Shown: positions 34,901 to 45,598 of the stretch, one piece after another
Layout of the letters: each line of letters begins with the position of its first letter
How positions within the stretch are numbered: the stretch's first letter is position 1
Source of the DNA: Lamellibrachia satsuma
Lineage: Eukaryota; Annelida; Polychaeta; Sabellida; Siboglinidae
Reading direction: 5' to 3'
Length of the DNA stretch: 64,000 bases
NCBI GenBank assembly: GCA_033239005.1
Contig: BSQZ01000050.1
Location: 4,586,001-4,650,000 of the forward strand
Made by a program: the position numbers and the translations under genes
Notes under the pieces: model-generated
The model's input: the letters and a program-made list of their open reading frames with translations, nothing else
Told to the model about the DNA's origin: nothing
The model's database searches: none

Positions 34901-35690
34901 GAACGGTACATGTCCTGTGAATCGCTCATCGTCGCATACTCGCAGTCGAAACGGGTCGCACCTCCTTCAATAGGCTTCCCAATCGACCAGTGACCTGTGC
35001 CGTTGCAGCGGCGTTCGCATACCTTTCGACTCTTCGTTACTTCTGGCGATTGGCACACCTTCGAGTATCAGTTCGCCACGTTCGGTCCACGCGATATGCC
35101 TTTTGCGACCTTCCATCAATCGTCTGGCTTTGGCCTGCATGGTCCTGGGAATGGTGTCCTCGACGTCGGTCACTACTCTACCACCAACTCTAGGAGCCAC
35201 TGCTGCTACTGTGCTGCTGCTGTGCTGCTTCTGTGCTGCTGCTGTGCTGCTGTTGTGCTGCTACTGTGCTGCTACTGTGCTGCTACTGTGCTGCTACTGT
35301 GCTGCTACTGTGCTGCTACTGTGCTGCTACTGTGTAGCTACTGTGCTGCTATTGTGCTGCTACTGTGCTGCTGTTGTGATGCTGCTGTGCTGCTGCTGTG
35401 CTGCTATTGTGCTGCTGCTGTGCTGCTACTGTGCTGCTGCTGCTGTGCCTATTGCTTCGCCAATTGCTGCTCCTATCGGAAAAGGTGTTGTGCCGCTTCA
35501 AGACCTGCTTATGCAATGTGACCTTGTCCCCGTCGTTGAAGTCCTTTCCATCGATGATGGACATCATCTTGACGTGGAGTCATTGCATCATCTTTCCGAT
35601 GGTGTCCGTCGGTGGTGGCGCTGGTGGTTGTGAACGAATGGTATCCAGCAGTCGCAGGTCCACTAAGGCCATTTTGCGTTCGTGCTCCAT
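34873..35690 (-). pseudogene. virus-like module ORF C (N- and C-parts around a CTG repeat)
   Basis: From the ATG at 35690 the frame reads MEHERKMALVDLRLLDTIR and a Pro-rich linker, meets TGA at 35582-35580, then continues in frame with MMSIIDGKDFNDGDKVTL and HKQVLKRHNTF. A degenerate CTG-type triplet repeat follows at 35195-35450. The C-terminal part (35170-34970) reads DTIPRTMQAKARRLMEG, HIAWTERGELILEGVPI and DWEAY. From memory this two-part layout recurs in uncharacterised multi-copy proteins of cnidarians and molluscs that travel with virus-like mobile elements. The function is unknown. Confidence 0.45.
35195..35450. repeat. degenerate CTG/CTACTG triplet repeat
   Basis: About 250 bases of GTGCTGCTACT-type units. 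It sits at the linker of ORF C, so a coding triplet tract may have expanded. Confidence 0.9.
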
Positions 35691-35823
35691 CTACTAGAGC
35701 AACACATCCCTGCGCAAGAAACACCGAGCTTGCCAACGGTACTAGGAAGGCCGATAGGAACCCCGTGTCCCTCACTGACTTGCTGTGGTAAGACGCGTCT
35801 TCTGAACGAGCCGAACCGCACAA
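35691..35823 (-). pseudogene. virus-like module ORF B: short hydrophobic segment
   Basis: Between the stop of ORF A (35834-35832) and the ATG of ORF C (35690), the - strand frame carries TGFLSAFLVPLASSVFL, a hydrophobic segment after a small-residue junction. In related elements I recall a similar GGFL-start hydrophobic peptide ending a small basic protein. The frame here runs on past the ORF C start without a stop until 35509, so its real end is unclear. Confidence 0.3.
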
Positions 35824-35831
35824 TGGTCTTT

Positions 35832-36180
35832 TTATACCTTCGGCAAGTACACGTATTGAACGCCGTCGTCTGGAAAGATGGTCGTGCGCAGACGCAGACC
35901 CTCGGGCGTCTCTTGTAAGGTACCGAAATAGCGTCTTTGAAAAACGCTTGCACGAGCTTCACGCGACCCGGATACATCTGATGAGCCAAATGCGACATCT
36001 GTGACGCATCTCGAGGATTCTTGAACACCACCATGTATTGAGAGTTAAGACTGGTGTCGCGACTCCCCTTTTTCTTAGGGAACAGGTTATGTACGAGTTA
36101 CAGCACGGACATGTCCCTGTGATTACTTTTTTTTGGTGAACAAGTTCGTGACCCGTTCGTCCGTTTCTGCCATCTGTTCG
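35832..36180 (-). pseudogene. virus-like module ORF A: A32/FtsK-like packaging ATPase C-terminal half (candidate)
   Basis: On the - strand, broken frames give DERVTNLFTKK, MSVL then a stop then LVHNLFPKKKGSRD, and TSLNSQYMVVFKNPRD followed by ASQMSHLAHQMYPGRV. After a frameshift near 35935 comes TPEGLRLRTTIFPDDG and VQYVYLPKV before a stop. The order (a segment after the Walker B region, then a Gln-Asn-x-Phe-like motif, then a FKNPRD block) suggests a viral packaging ATPase of the A32 type, as found in Polinton/Maverick and adintovirus-like elements. At least two stops and one frameshift are present. The assignment rests on motif memory only. Confidence 0.4.
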
Positions 36181-36394
36181 TCTGTAATGACGACGTTCCT
36201 CGTCTTCGGGTGGAGGTCGCACTCGGCAACCCTTCCTGTAATTGCACGCCGGGTATGTTCTAAGTTTTCTAAACACGAATGATGTCAAGTTCAAGCTGTT
36301 CAGTACATTTTGCTCATCTATGTATACACCTCAACTGTGGTTGAATCATGCTGTGTATAGCATCCACATATAACATGTTTGTTACAATAATGTA

Positions 36395-36615
36395 TTTAGA
36401 CGATTACTCAGATTACCCAAATACTGTAGTGCGTCAGGTATATTTGTGGAGAGACTGACTCCCGACTGTAAAGCAGTCATACGAAACCTTGTATATAAAT
36501 TCATGTCACGTTTACATAAATGTAGAAAAACACTGATTATCGCGGTACTTGGTACTGACATCAGATGGAAATCAAGGATTAGGAGACTAAATAAAGTCAC
36601 TTTATATACATAATG
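36395..36615 (+). pseudogene. LINE C-terminal fragment (tentative)
   Basis: The + frame from about 36467 reads DCKAVIRNLVYKFMSRLHKC and TDIRWKSRIRRLNKVTLYT before a stop. This resembles the extreme C-terminus of some non-LTR ORF2 proteins (NLVYKF, then DIRWxSRIR). It is short and alone. Confidence 0.35.
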
Positions 36616-36639
36616 ACCTTGCGTAATCATACTGTATGA

Positions 36640-37730
36640 ATGTTTTTTACATTATTTTGTAAGCTAACTATATAAACCTATATATGTATCATTATAAGTG
36701 TATTTGTGTTTGAATTAAAGAATTGAATCAGAGAAGTCTTACAAACACGCGTGACAAACCCCAAGGCAACACAGCAGGCACGCACGCACACACGCAAGAA
36801 AGCACGCACGCATACTTAAGAGTGGTTACTCATTTTGATGTTTCATTAAACCTAAAAGATGTGAACATCAACAAACCTTATTCGCGATGGGCTCAATCAA
36901 TTGAGGAAGGAGTTCAATTATTACACGTATTCCTTTTGCCCACACACGCCTTCCATCAGCACATGGCTGTTTTCTAGCCAAGTGTTAGAATATATTGTTT
37001 TGTACTTCTGTGTTAAATCAATGTAGATGTTCCGTTAGTAAAATATACGTAGATCAATACGCTTCAGTACAAAACGATATCGATTAATCAGTGTGTTCGA
37101 TATTTTGTAGTTGCTCAATCTGTTGTTTTCTCATTTTTGGAAACTTCGCTCCAAAAGTTGGATGAAGTTTGAAAGAAATATTTATGCTGCTATGTAGATT
37201 GAAAATGGGCAATTCGTCCAATTTATTGTGGAGGGTGAATTTCGACGTAATTGCCTGTGTGCACACTGCATCAAATATAATATACCCGCAGCACAGGGTG
37301 CACAGTCAGAATAAATAGTCTGTCTGGATAATAACATCAGTGTAGAAGACAAACTGGTACATGTTAGCAATAAAAGTGTGACCAATGAAGCCTTGTCGCT
37401 ATTGTATAATGTTCCAGCATAACAATTTACAAGGGAAAACGATACTTAATTAAGACTGCACAAGCACAGTACCAGCTTGACTATTTGAACAGTAACTACA
37501 CACAAAAGCGGGGTGTAAGTAATCACCCCCAGGCCCTATCTGCTTGCTGATTGGGACCCCCCCCCCCGCTAAAGGGATGTCGTTATCGCACGCATGTACT
37601 ATTTTATGATATCAAGACTGCATTTCTTTTCCTGTATCTGAGTACAGTATACTGTCTGTGCAATGATTCCCAAAATAGCATAAGTGTTATCCCCTTTCAA
37701 CCGTACGAGTAATCGGACGCCGCCTTCGGC
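36640..37730. other. no gene seen
   Basis: Unassigned, with a poly-C run of 11 at 37558-37568. Short open frames show no family resemblance. Confidence 0.4.
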
Positions 37731-37734
37731 CTTG

Positions 37735-37838
37735 TCCGATTATTTGTGCCACTCCGCCAGCCGACGAGTACGATTATTTGTGCCACTCCGCCAGCCGACG
37801 AGTACGATTATTTGTGCCACTCCGCCAACCGACGAGTA
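37735..37838. repeat. 34-bp tandem repeat, 3 copies
   Basis: Unit CGATTATTTGTGCCACTCCG + CCAGCCGACGAGTA. Near-perfect copies. Confidence 0.9.
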
Positions 37839-38036
37839 CGATTGGCAAAGCGATTCATTCAGCAAAGGTGCCATTTAAAATGTATTTCGAACGCCTTCAA
37901 TTTAATTAATAGTTGAGGACTGTGTTCTGTCGTTGCAGTCGGTTGTCATTCGGTTTTAGACAATGATTTTCGTTGTTGCTTTATGCGCAATGGCGTAAAC
38001 AATAGTGTCATTGTAATATGAATAGCGCACTACAGC

Positions 38037-39700
38037 ATGGTAATAGGGAACCGTAAGTTAAGGTTGGGGATCACTGAAATGGTGCGGAATAAAGTTTACA
38101 ATGACAATGGGGAACAGTAAGGTAAGGTTGGGGATAACTGAACTGGTGCTGAAGAAAGCATAGAGTGGTAATGAAGAACCGTAAGGTAAGGTTGGGGATA
38201 ACTGAAATGGTGCTGTAGAAAGCATAGAGTGGTAATGGTGAATCGTAAGGTAAGGTTGGGGATAACTGAAATGGTGCTGAAGAAAGCGTAGAATGGTAAT
38301 GGTGAACCGTAAGGTAAGGTTGGGGATAACTGAAATGGTGCTGAAGAAAGCGTAGAGTGGTAATGGTGAACCGTAAGGTAAGGTTGGGGATAACTGAACT
38401 GGTGCTGAAGAAAGCGTAGAGTGGTAATGGGGAACCGTAAGGTAAGGTTGGGGATAACTGAACTGGTGCTGAAGAAAGCGTAGAGTGGTAATGGGGAACC
38501 GTAAGGTAAGGTTGGAATCACTGAACTGGTGCGAAAGAAAGCGTAGAGTGGTAATGGGGAACCGTAAGGTAAGGTTGGGGATAACTGAACTGGTGCTGAA
38601 GAAAGCGTAGAGTGGTAATGGGGAACCGTAAGGTAAGGTTGGGGATAACTGAACTGGTGCTGAAGAAAGCGTAGAGTGGTAATGGGGAACCGTAAGGTAA
38701 GGTTGGGGATAACTGAACTGGTGCTGAAGAAAGCGTAGAGTGGTAATGGGGAACCGTAAGATAAGGTTGGGATCACTGAACTGGTGCGAAAGAAAGCGTA
38801 GAGTGGTACTGGGAAACCGTAAGGTAAGGTTGGAATCACTGAACTGGTGCGAAAGAAAGCGTAGAGTGGTAATGGGGAACCGTAAGATAAGGTTGGGGAT
38901 AACTGAACTGGTGCTGAAGAAAGCGTAGAGTGGTAATGGGGAACCGTAAGGTAAGGTTGGGGATAACTGAACTGGTGCGAAAGAAAGCGTAGAGTGGTAA
39001 TGGGGAACCGTAAGGTAAGGTTGGGGATAACTGAACTGGTGCGAAAGAAAGCGTAGAGTGGTAATGGGGAACCGTAAGGTAAGGTTGGGGATAACTGAAC
39101 TGGTGCTGAAGAAAGCGTAGAGTGGTAATGGGGAACCGTAAGGTAAGGTTGGGGATAACTGAACTGGTGCTGAAGAAAGCGTAGAGTGGTAATGGGGAAC
39201 CGTAAGATAAGGTTGGGATCACTGAACTGGTGCGAAAGAAAGCGTAGAGTGGTAATGGGGAACCGTAAGATAAGGTTGGGGATAACTGAACTGGTGCTGA
39301 AGAAAGCGTAGAGTGGTAATGGGGAACCGTAAGGTAAGGTTGGGGATAACTGAACTGGTGCGAAAGAAAGCGTAGAGTGGTAACGGGGAACCGTAAGATA
39401 AGGTTGGGATCACTGAACTGGTACTCAAGAAAGCGTAGAAGTGTAATGTTGAACCGTAAGATAAGGTTGGGATCACTGAACTGGTGCGAAAGAAAGCGTA
39501 GAGTGGTAACGGGGAACCGTAAGATAAGGTTGGGATCACTGAACTGGTGCGAAAGATAGGGGAGAATGGTAATGAAGAACCGTAAGGTAAGATTGGAATC
39601 ACTGAACTGGTGCGAAAGAAAGCGTAGAGTGGTAATAGGAAACCCTAAGATAAGGTTGGGATCACTGAACTGGTGCGAAAGATAGGGGAGAATGGCAATG
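38037..39700. repeat. 64-bp minisatellite, ~26 copies
   Basis: Main unit 64 bp: GGTAATGGGGAACCGTAAGG + TAAGGTTGGGGATAACTGAA + CTGGTGCTGAAGAAAGCGTA + GAGT. A 63-bp variant has GGTTGGGATCACTGAA. The variants GGTGCTGAAG and GGTGCGAAAG alternate in blocks, suggesting higher-order turnover. Because 64 is one more than a multiple of three, the - strand frame cycles through all three phases yet stays open for 247 codons. The array lies 150 bases downstream of the NIDO-like exon, so probably in an intron. Confidence 0.95.
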
Positions 39701-39853
39701 AAGAATTAAAATGTGAAGACACGTGGAAGAGGCTGGGTGTCAAGGATTATCGGCAAGCACTAATATTGTCCCTTCACGTTTGCTTCTTAATCGAATAGGT
39801 CATTGTCTATGCAATACGGATGGCTCAAAAAAATAATGATGAAACCAACTCAC

Positions 39854-40003
39854 CGATGCAGATTGTGTTGTTTTCGCAGTCAACTCTGAAATGCCAGCGG
39901 CCATTTGTTCCGTCGTTTGTCGTGTTTTGTAAATTACCAAACGTCGCCGTCCCAGAGCCAGGCAAGGAGATGTAGTTTATTCCGTCACCCGCGTTAACTC
40001 CGC
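39854..40003 (-). CDS. exon encoding part of a NIDO-like domain
   Basis: A 150-base exon, phase 1-1, lies between an acceptor (ACTACAAG before 40003) and a donor (ATCG then GTGAGT at 39853-39848). It encodes GVNAGDGINYISLPGSG and then TTNDGTNGRWHFRVD, ending in a Cys-containing stretch. GxNAGDG, LPGSG and GxWxFRVD are the conserved C-terminal motifs of the NIDO domain of nidogen-type and related extracellular proteins. Flanking exons are not seen; the 64-bp minisatellite fills the downstream side. It could be a real gene exon or an orphan. Other domains cannot be judged from this window. Confidence 0.55.
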
Positions 40004-40129
40004 CTTGTAGTGAGAGGATTGTTATTGCAATTGTAACAGAATAGGTAGAATAAAACGTCAAACCGATATACCAATCGCGGTTGTATTCGTGGTTACTCCA
40101 ACACATGGAAATAATGTAAGCTGGTCAGC

Positions 40130-42070
40130 ATTTGCACATCGTCAGTGATACAAATTGAAACGATTAATGGAATTATATAAAATATGGCGCGGACGAGAAG
40201 CTCGGACCTTTAACATTAAGTTCTCATGGATGAATATGTTTATCAAATGTAGACAAAACAAAAAGTCACAATATAGTTAAAGTGTATATGCTATGTTAAA
40301 AAAAGACTGTAATTATTGAAAATAATTTGTAGTTAGGCTATGCATTAAGAAACACTATTACATGTGACTTTGTGGTGCCTCATCCCTGAAGAAAGGTTGT
40401 TTGAAACAGTTAAATGGTGCTACACATTTTAGTGTATACTGGACTTTCTCAAAACGGTTCACCTACTCGTGCCGTTTACCTTAAGGGAACGTTACATTAA
40501 GCATGAAGTCGGGGCTAATTCAAAACAACAGTTGCCATTCCAATCATCACTACTACACTCTAGTCCATTAGGCCTACTTACTAATAGTTACTATAATTAT
40601 AGAGGTGGTATGTGCCATTAGTTTTCCTCAATACAATTGAAGGCTAACTCTTGCCTAAAATGATTTACGATTTTATGATTAAAGCACGCACACACCACCA
40701 CTGCATGTTTTTACGTCGACGAGTGTCAAATATGCCGACACTCGGTCGACATGAAATTAAACATGTTGTGGGCGATAATAGATGACATGTCTATGTTAAA
40801 ATACACGTGAGCCCGCATTCTAGACAAGTGGTTAATGACTAGTAGTACCACTAACAACTTACGAAATCTATCAAGCATAATATATATCACAATAGTGTAA
40901 ATAGCCCGGCCCAACAGGTTCGGCTGCACATATTTATTCAGATTAATTTTAAACTTACCTCTGCGCGGCAGCGAAACGAGCGAATATCGAAACTGGTATC
41001 ACACGTGGCCGTAATTGAACCAATCAGTGACGAACAAGCGACTGTTGAGCCTGAGGCTGCCGCATGAACATAAATATATCCCAATGCCAAACTATTTTGG
41101 TTTCACGAAATATATAGCAGGTTTTCACGAAAATATATGAACAAATACAGCAGGGCGTCGTGTAAAAAAGGCAGGGCTTTCACTTTGGTACCGAAAAACA
41201 CAGGGCGTTACCAAAAAGAGCAGGGCGCAACGCCCTGCAAATTCGACATGAGCAGAACACTGCTTTCATTTCTATCAATATTGAATCATCTGCCTCTTTT
41301 AATAGGCAGTTTTGTGTTACCCAGCCTACATTGAATCATTCTTAATCTCTCCGGTAATAATGTCAAGTATGATTCAAATTCGCATACTTCTTTAAATATT
41401 ATATAGGTAACACATTTATTATTGTGAAATACATTTGATGACCATTTTTTTATATATTAGTCGTGAAGTCTGATTTTAAGCTAATTATATAGAACAGTTT
41501 TTATCCAAGGTAATTCATACTCACTGTTATTATTTAAGTTGAGTAATAATCTGTACATCATCACAATCATATCACAAACACATGTCGCATTGGCGTCACA
41601 AGCGTATCGCAATGATATCACTAACATATCGCAATGACGCCACAAACTCATTGTACATGTTGTGAATATTGTTTATTCCCTTCATTCAGTATTCTATAGC
41701 CACTGAGGACTTAGTATATATAAATTGTTTGAAATTGTGCACCCATGAGCACCTGAACTCGGAGTGTGCTGTGTTTTATATTCATCTGTCGATGTTTTTA
41801 TTATTTTGTGGCATTGTGATGAGTTTGCCTAAAAATGTAAATGGTACCCTACGAAAGAATACAACTTACTTGATGTTGATGCTTTTTCATTTAAGTTGAT
41901 CTAATCATTTAAGTTTGTTTAAATTACTAATCAGTCTCGAATCAAAGCCTCTTCCGCTTATTCAAGTAGCACTCGTTGCTAGTGGGTGACGTCATATGTT
42001 AATTTTCAGTTAACTCCCTAGTCACATTAGTGTAGATGACAAAGGACCCTAGATCATTTGTTTGACTTGC
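40130..42070. other. no gene seen; one small hairpin-rich stretch
   Basis: At 41145-41240 the motif GCAGGGCG or CAGGGCG recurs four times, and GCAGGGCGCAACGCCCTGC (41219-41237) is a perfect 8-bp stem with a 3-base loop. The rest is unassigned AT-rich sequence. Confidence 0.4.
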
Positions 42071-42072
42071 AG

Positions 42073-42268
42073 TAACAGTGACGTGGATGAAGCTGTCCAG
42101 TGGCTGGAGCAGGAATCATTCACAAGCAACTGTTGGACGACCACATGTTTGACTGACCATTTAACTGCAAGTATGACGACCATGTCCTGGGCTAGACCCT
42201 TCATTCCCAGAATGTTGATCACTCGTAGAGGAAGATCTGCTGTATTCAATTATATATTGCGAATGTCA
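42073..42268 (+). other. possible exon, splice-bounded, no firm family
   Basis: The open frame is bounded by a good acceptor (TTTGACTTGCAG ending 42072) and a donor (TCA then GTAAGA at 42269). It reads SDVDEAVQWLEQ near the start and SMTTMSWARPFIPRML plus RRGRSAVFNY near the end. The latter loosely recalls a short-chain dehydrogenase segment (SMxxMxxxxxPxMxxRxxG), but the Ser-Ser catalytic context is not visible. Very tentative. Confidence 0.2.
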
Positions 42269-42289
42269 GTAAGATGTTCACAAGTATAA

Positions 42290-43440
42290 ATCGGTGTATG
42301 TTTAATAAATCCTCATGTGATAATTGGATGTTACGAATTATGAATATATGTTTGGTTGTTGACGTTTGTGAGTAAATTTAAGGTTAAACCTTAAAATATA
42401 AATCAACAATATTTTGCTGAACCACAGTTATGTGATAAAAGCAAGTTGTTTCATTTAGCTAAACTGTTTGATTAACAAAAATTCATTATTTTTGAATATA
42501 ATCCATGCTATTTATTAATTAATTATGGCTATATCCAGAATCTGCCTGACTAATAGGTACAGAAGTAATAAGACTTTGAAATTTTGTGTTGTATTATTTT
42601 TTTATGGAATGGGTTGACTGAAGCGCGCGATGGAAGCATGCATTAGCCATCCTGCAAGAGAAACAAAGAAATGAGTTGGTCAGTGGACTTATAAGGATCA
42701 ATGTCTGTACTGCTACCTATTTCCCCATTGGTACATGGTTAGTAATAACTTGGGAATATGGTCATATAAAAGGTAGCATTCTAGAATGTTTGTACTCGAA
42801 AAAATTAACAGCTCACTCACATGCTGTTGCTGTATTCCATGGAACACATAGTTCTTAGCACTTAACATAATTAGAAAACCCATAGAAACTATGTGTTGCA
42901 ATTTTATGACATTTGAAGTTTTGTTTAATATTTATTGTGTATTATGTATTATTTGGCAATTTTTTTTATGGATTCTGCTGATGTGAATGTCCTTGTTACT
43001 GATTGTTATTATGGTGATACGTCTCATTTAGATTATATGGTTGATCCTGTAAGGGTCTGTCTCAAAACACTGACGTTTGAAACTGAGTGAAATGGGTCAT
43101 GTGTGGTAGCAGGTGTTTTGTTTTGGTATCAAACATAGGTAGCCACAGGTCAGTATACTTAAAGTTGTGTGTGTCATGTTGAGATCCCAAAATATACTGA
43201 TAATGTTGGGTGTGCAAATTTGTAATAATACACTATTAGCCGCTGTGGCGGTTGAAAATGCACGTTTTGCGGTATATTTACGCTTTCTAACTCCATATAG
43301 GGTATGTGATAGAGAAAGCTAAGTTATACAAATGTGCTTAAGGAATAGTAATGTGATATTTTAATTATCTAAAAAATCAACATAATCGCAGCAGTGAAAT
43401 GTTTTAGAAATATTGCCCCACAAACATATTTGTCCAGTAA
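42290..43440. other. no gene seen
   Basis: AT-rich sequence, no recognised repeat or coding family. Confidence 0.4.
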
Positions 43441-43447
43441 GAGAGAG

Positions 43448-43541
43448 TAGGTTAAGGAGAGTAAAAAATATGTGTAATTTTTTTCACTCAGGGGTTTGAG
43501 TGAAAAATAATTTACATATATTTTTTACTCCCCTTAACCTA
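43448..43541. repeat. long near-perfect hairpin (~43-bp stem)
   Basis: The left arm 43448-43490 (TAGGTTAAGGAGAGTAAAAA...) pairs with the right arm 43497-43541, leaving a loop of about 6 bases. There are only a few mismatches and a 2-base length difference. The size fits a miRNA-precursor-like hairpin or a tiny MITE. Confidence 0.75.
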
Positions 43542-43739
43542 CTGGCTATGGTAAGAAACAACTTTACTGTGACATTTGGAAAAAAAAGCATACTTTGTAA
43601 ATGGCCCCCATCCATCACTATACCACATAGGACCACAATTCTTTCACTAGAATTCGGAATATGGCAAAAGACATTTTGAATAATTTTTCAAAAAACATCT
43701 TTTGAGGTGGGGTGTCTGTCCTTAAGCCCGTTAACATAA

Positions 43740-44790
43740 CAATTTAGGCACTTTAAATGTTTGGTCTCCTCTCCAATCAACGTAGAATTGTAGACAGGAT
43801 TAAGGGAATCTGTTTCGGGAACGCAAAGAGGTCGCCTTTTTCACATTGCACCTTTTGGTTACGCGTTTCTAATGCACAAGCGATCTCGGCCTCAAGGACA
43901 ATGTTAGCTGCCTTTTCTATCATCGTTTCGCTATCTGCGATCTTCGAGGGTGTATTTAATTCCCCTCGGATATTGGCATGCGCCCATTCGACATTTACAA
44001 TGATCACTTCGCTGATAGGATTGTTAATACACAGGACATCGGTCTCACCTGAAAATACACAAGGCTGATGCATCCAGTATCCCTAAGTACACTAACTGGA
44101 TTCTCATTCAGCTGACCCTGTACCACCGCTAAATTGGGAGGGATGCGTGGTGGGGGTGGGGGGGAATTATGTTTAATAAACCCAGAGTCCCTACCAGTGT
44201 GAAGGGACGACTTCTCCGTGGATCTCGAATAGTGGCTAGGACAGTATTTATCCTGCCTATCATTCCTCTTAATGGTCTCCTTTATACCTACGGCCGACCG
44301 AGACGCGATATCGAAACGTCTGCCTGTTTTTAATGGCCTCCATGTTCGAGGTAGAACGCTCTCCAACGCACACGGATGGTTCACGAGGAAAATAATTGCT
44401 CGCGCAGAAACAACGCCTTCAACTCTTCAAAGGCTTCCCCAATACCGGCTATCATTATCCGTTGATTCAAACAATGATCTAGTCTGCTGAGATATTGGGA
44501 CGCATTTTCATCGACCCCCATTTTACATTTGTAATACTTTCCTCCGTAGTCCTCTGCTCTTAAGAGAAACTTAGCCGATAGGGTTTGCTTGAGTTTGGAA
44601 TACTCCTGCATGCTTCCAATAGGGAGGCGGCAGTATACTTCTAACGCTTGGCCCGTCAAGAGTGCTAAATACTAAAGCGTAATTCCCTTTTCCCCATCCT
44701 ACATTTTCTGCATACCGTTCAAAACGGTCCAGATAAGCATCGTCACCGTCTTCTGCTTCGCGGAACTCGGGAAGTTTGGGCATCTTAATT
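43740..44790 (-). pseudogene. LTR retrotransposon gag (SCAN-like) and protease relic
   Basis: On the - strand, the first segment reads MPKLPEFREAEDGDDAYLDRF then ERYAENVGW (44783-44650). The next frame has LTGQALEVYCRLP-type and EYSKLKQTLSAKFLL segments (44659-44381). Together these are the gag/SCAN-like capsid region of Gypsy elements. A later frame (44240-44030) has NLAVVQGQLNENPVSVLRDTG, where VLRDTG is the position of a protease DTG motif. The last frame (44073-43777) has NPISEVIIVNVEWAHANIRG. Frame changes throughout; no RT follows. Confidence 0.6.
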
Positions 44791-44799
44791 CCTAATTTA

Positions 44800-45598
44800 G
44801 AATTATCCAGACTACAGGTTGAATTATCTTACCCCTCAGCCTTAGCCTCTTATCGGCTTCCAAATTAAATGTTGCCATATTCTTCTCATGCAACATATCC
44901 TCCAATCTCATTTATGATCATGCTCGACAAACATTGTGCACCAAAAGTCACTCGCCCGGACAAACCCTCAGTTGTAACACGTTTTGGTTCTAGCAATGAA
45001 ATTCTTATGCTTTTACTAAATGCGATTCACAATGAAATCATTGTATCTGTCATATAAAAACCGGTTCTATACATACTAAATTTTACCACCTTAACCGAAG
45101 GAATTACGCTCAAATGTAATTGTATAAATCCACTCAAGTAGTTATACCTTAGTCACCAGGTGGCACCATTGCATTGTTCAAATATAACTACCTGTCGTGC
45201 GTTATATGGCAGCACCATCTGCGTAGACTACTATACGTTACTGAACAAAGGGGAAAAGATAAATCCAGACCATAGAGTTACATCATTAATCATCCGCCAT
45301 TAACAGGAGCGATAGCCCATCCCACTGCAGTGACGTGGGCGTGGCCCACTGGCCAGCATGCCACGTACTGGGTAGTACTGTTTATAGTGTGAAAATAGCA
45401 TGTTACAAATAGTCTAACATATGTAAGTAATTGTAAGTAAATTTATTTCCTCCTCACCATCATCATGTACAATATAATGCAAACAAAAGCAATGAAGACG
45501 AGGTGGCTACCAGAGAAGTATAAACTTATCGGGCTAGTAGCCAGTGACGATGACATCAGGAGCCAATTAACTTGAAGATTTGTCAGTGCATGTCATTT
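44800..45598. other. no gene seen; flank of the Gypsy element
   Basis: Unassigned sequence up to the 5' LTR. The bases next to the LTR are GTCATTT. Confidence 0.4.

Noticed and set aside
35103..35633. Cys-rich 174-176-codon frames on the + strand
   Set aside because: They read the CTG-type triplet repeat; the - strand carries the family-like coding signal.
38096..38839. 247-codon open frame on the - strand
   Set aside because: It is the 64-bp minisatellite read through; the protein is a phase-cycling repeat with no independent coding signal.
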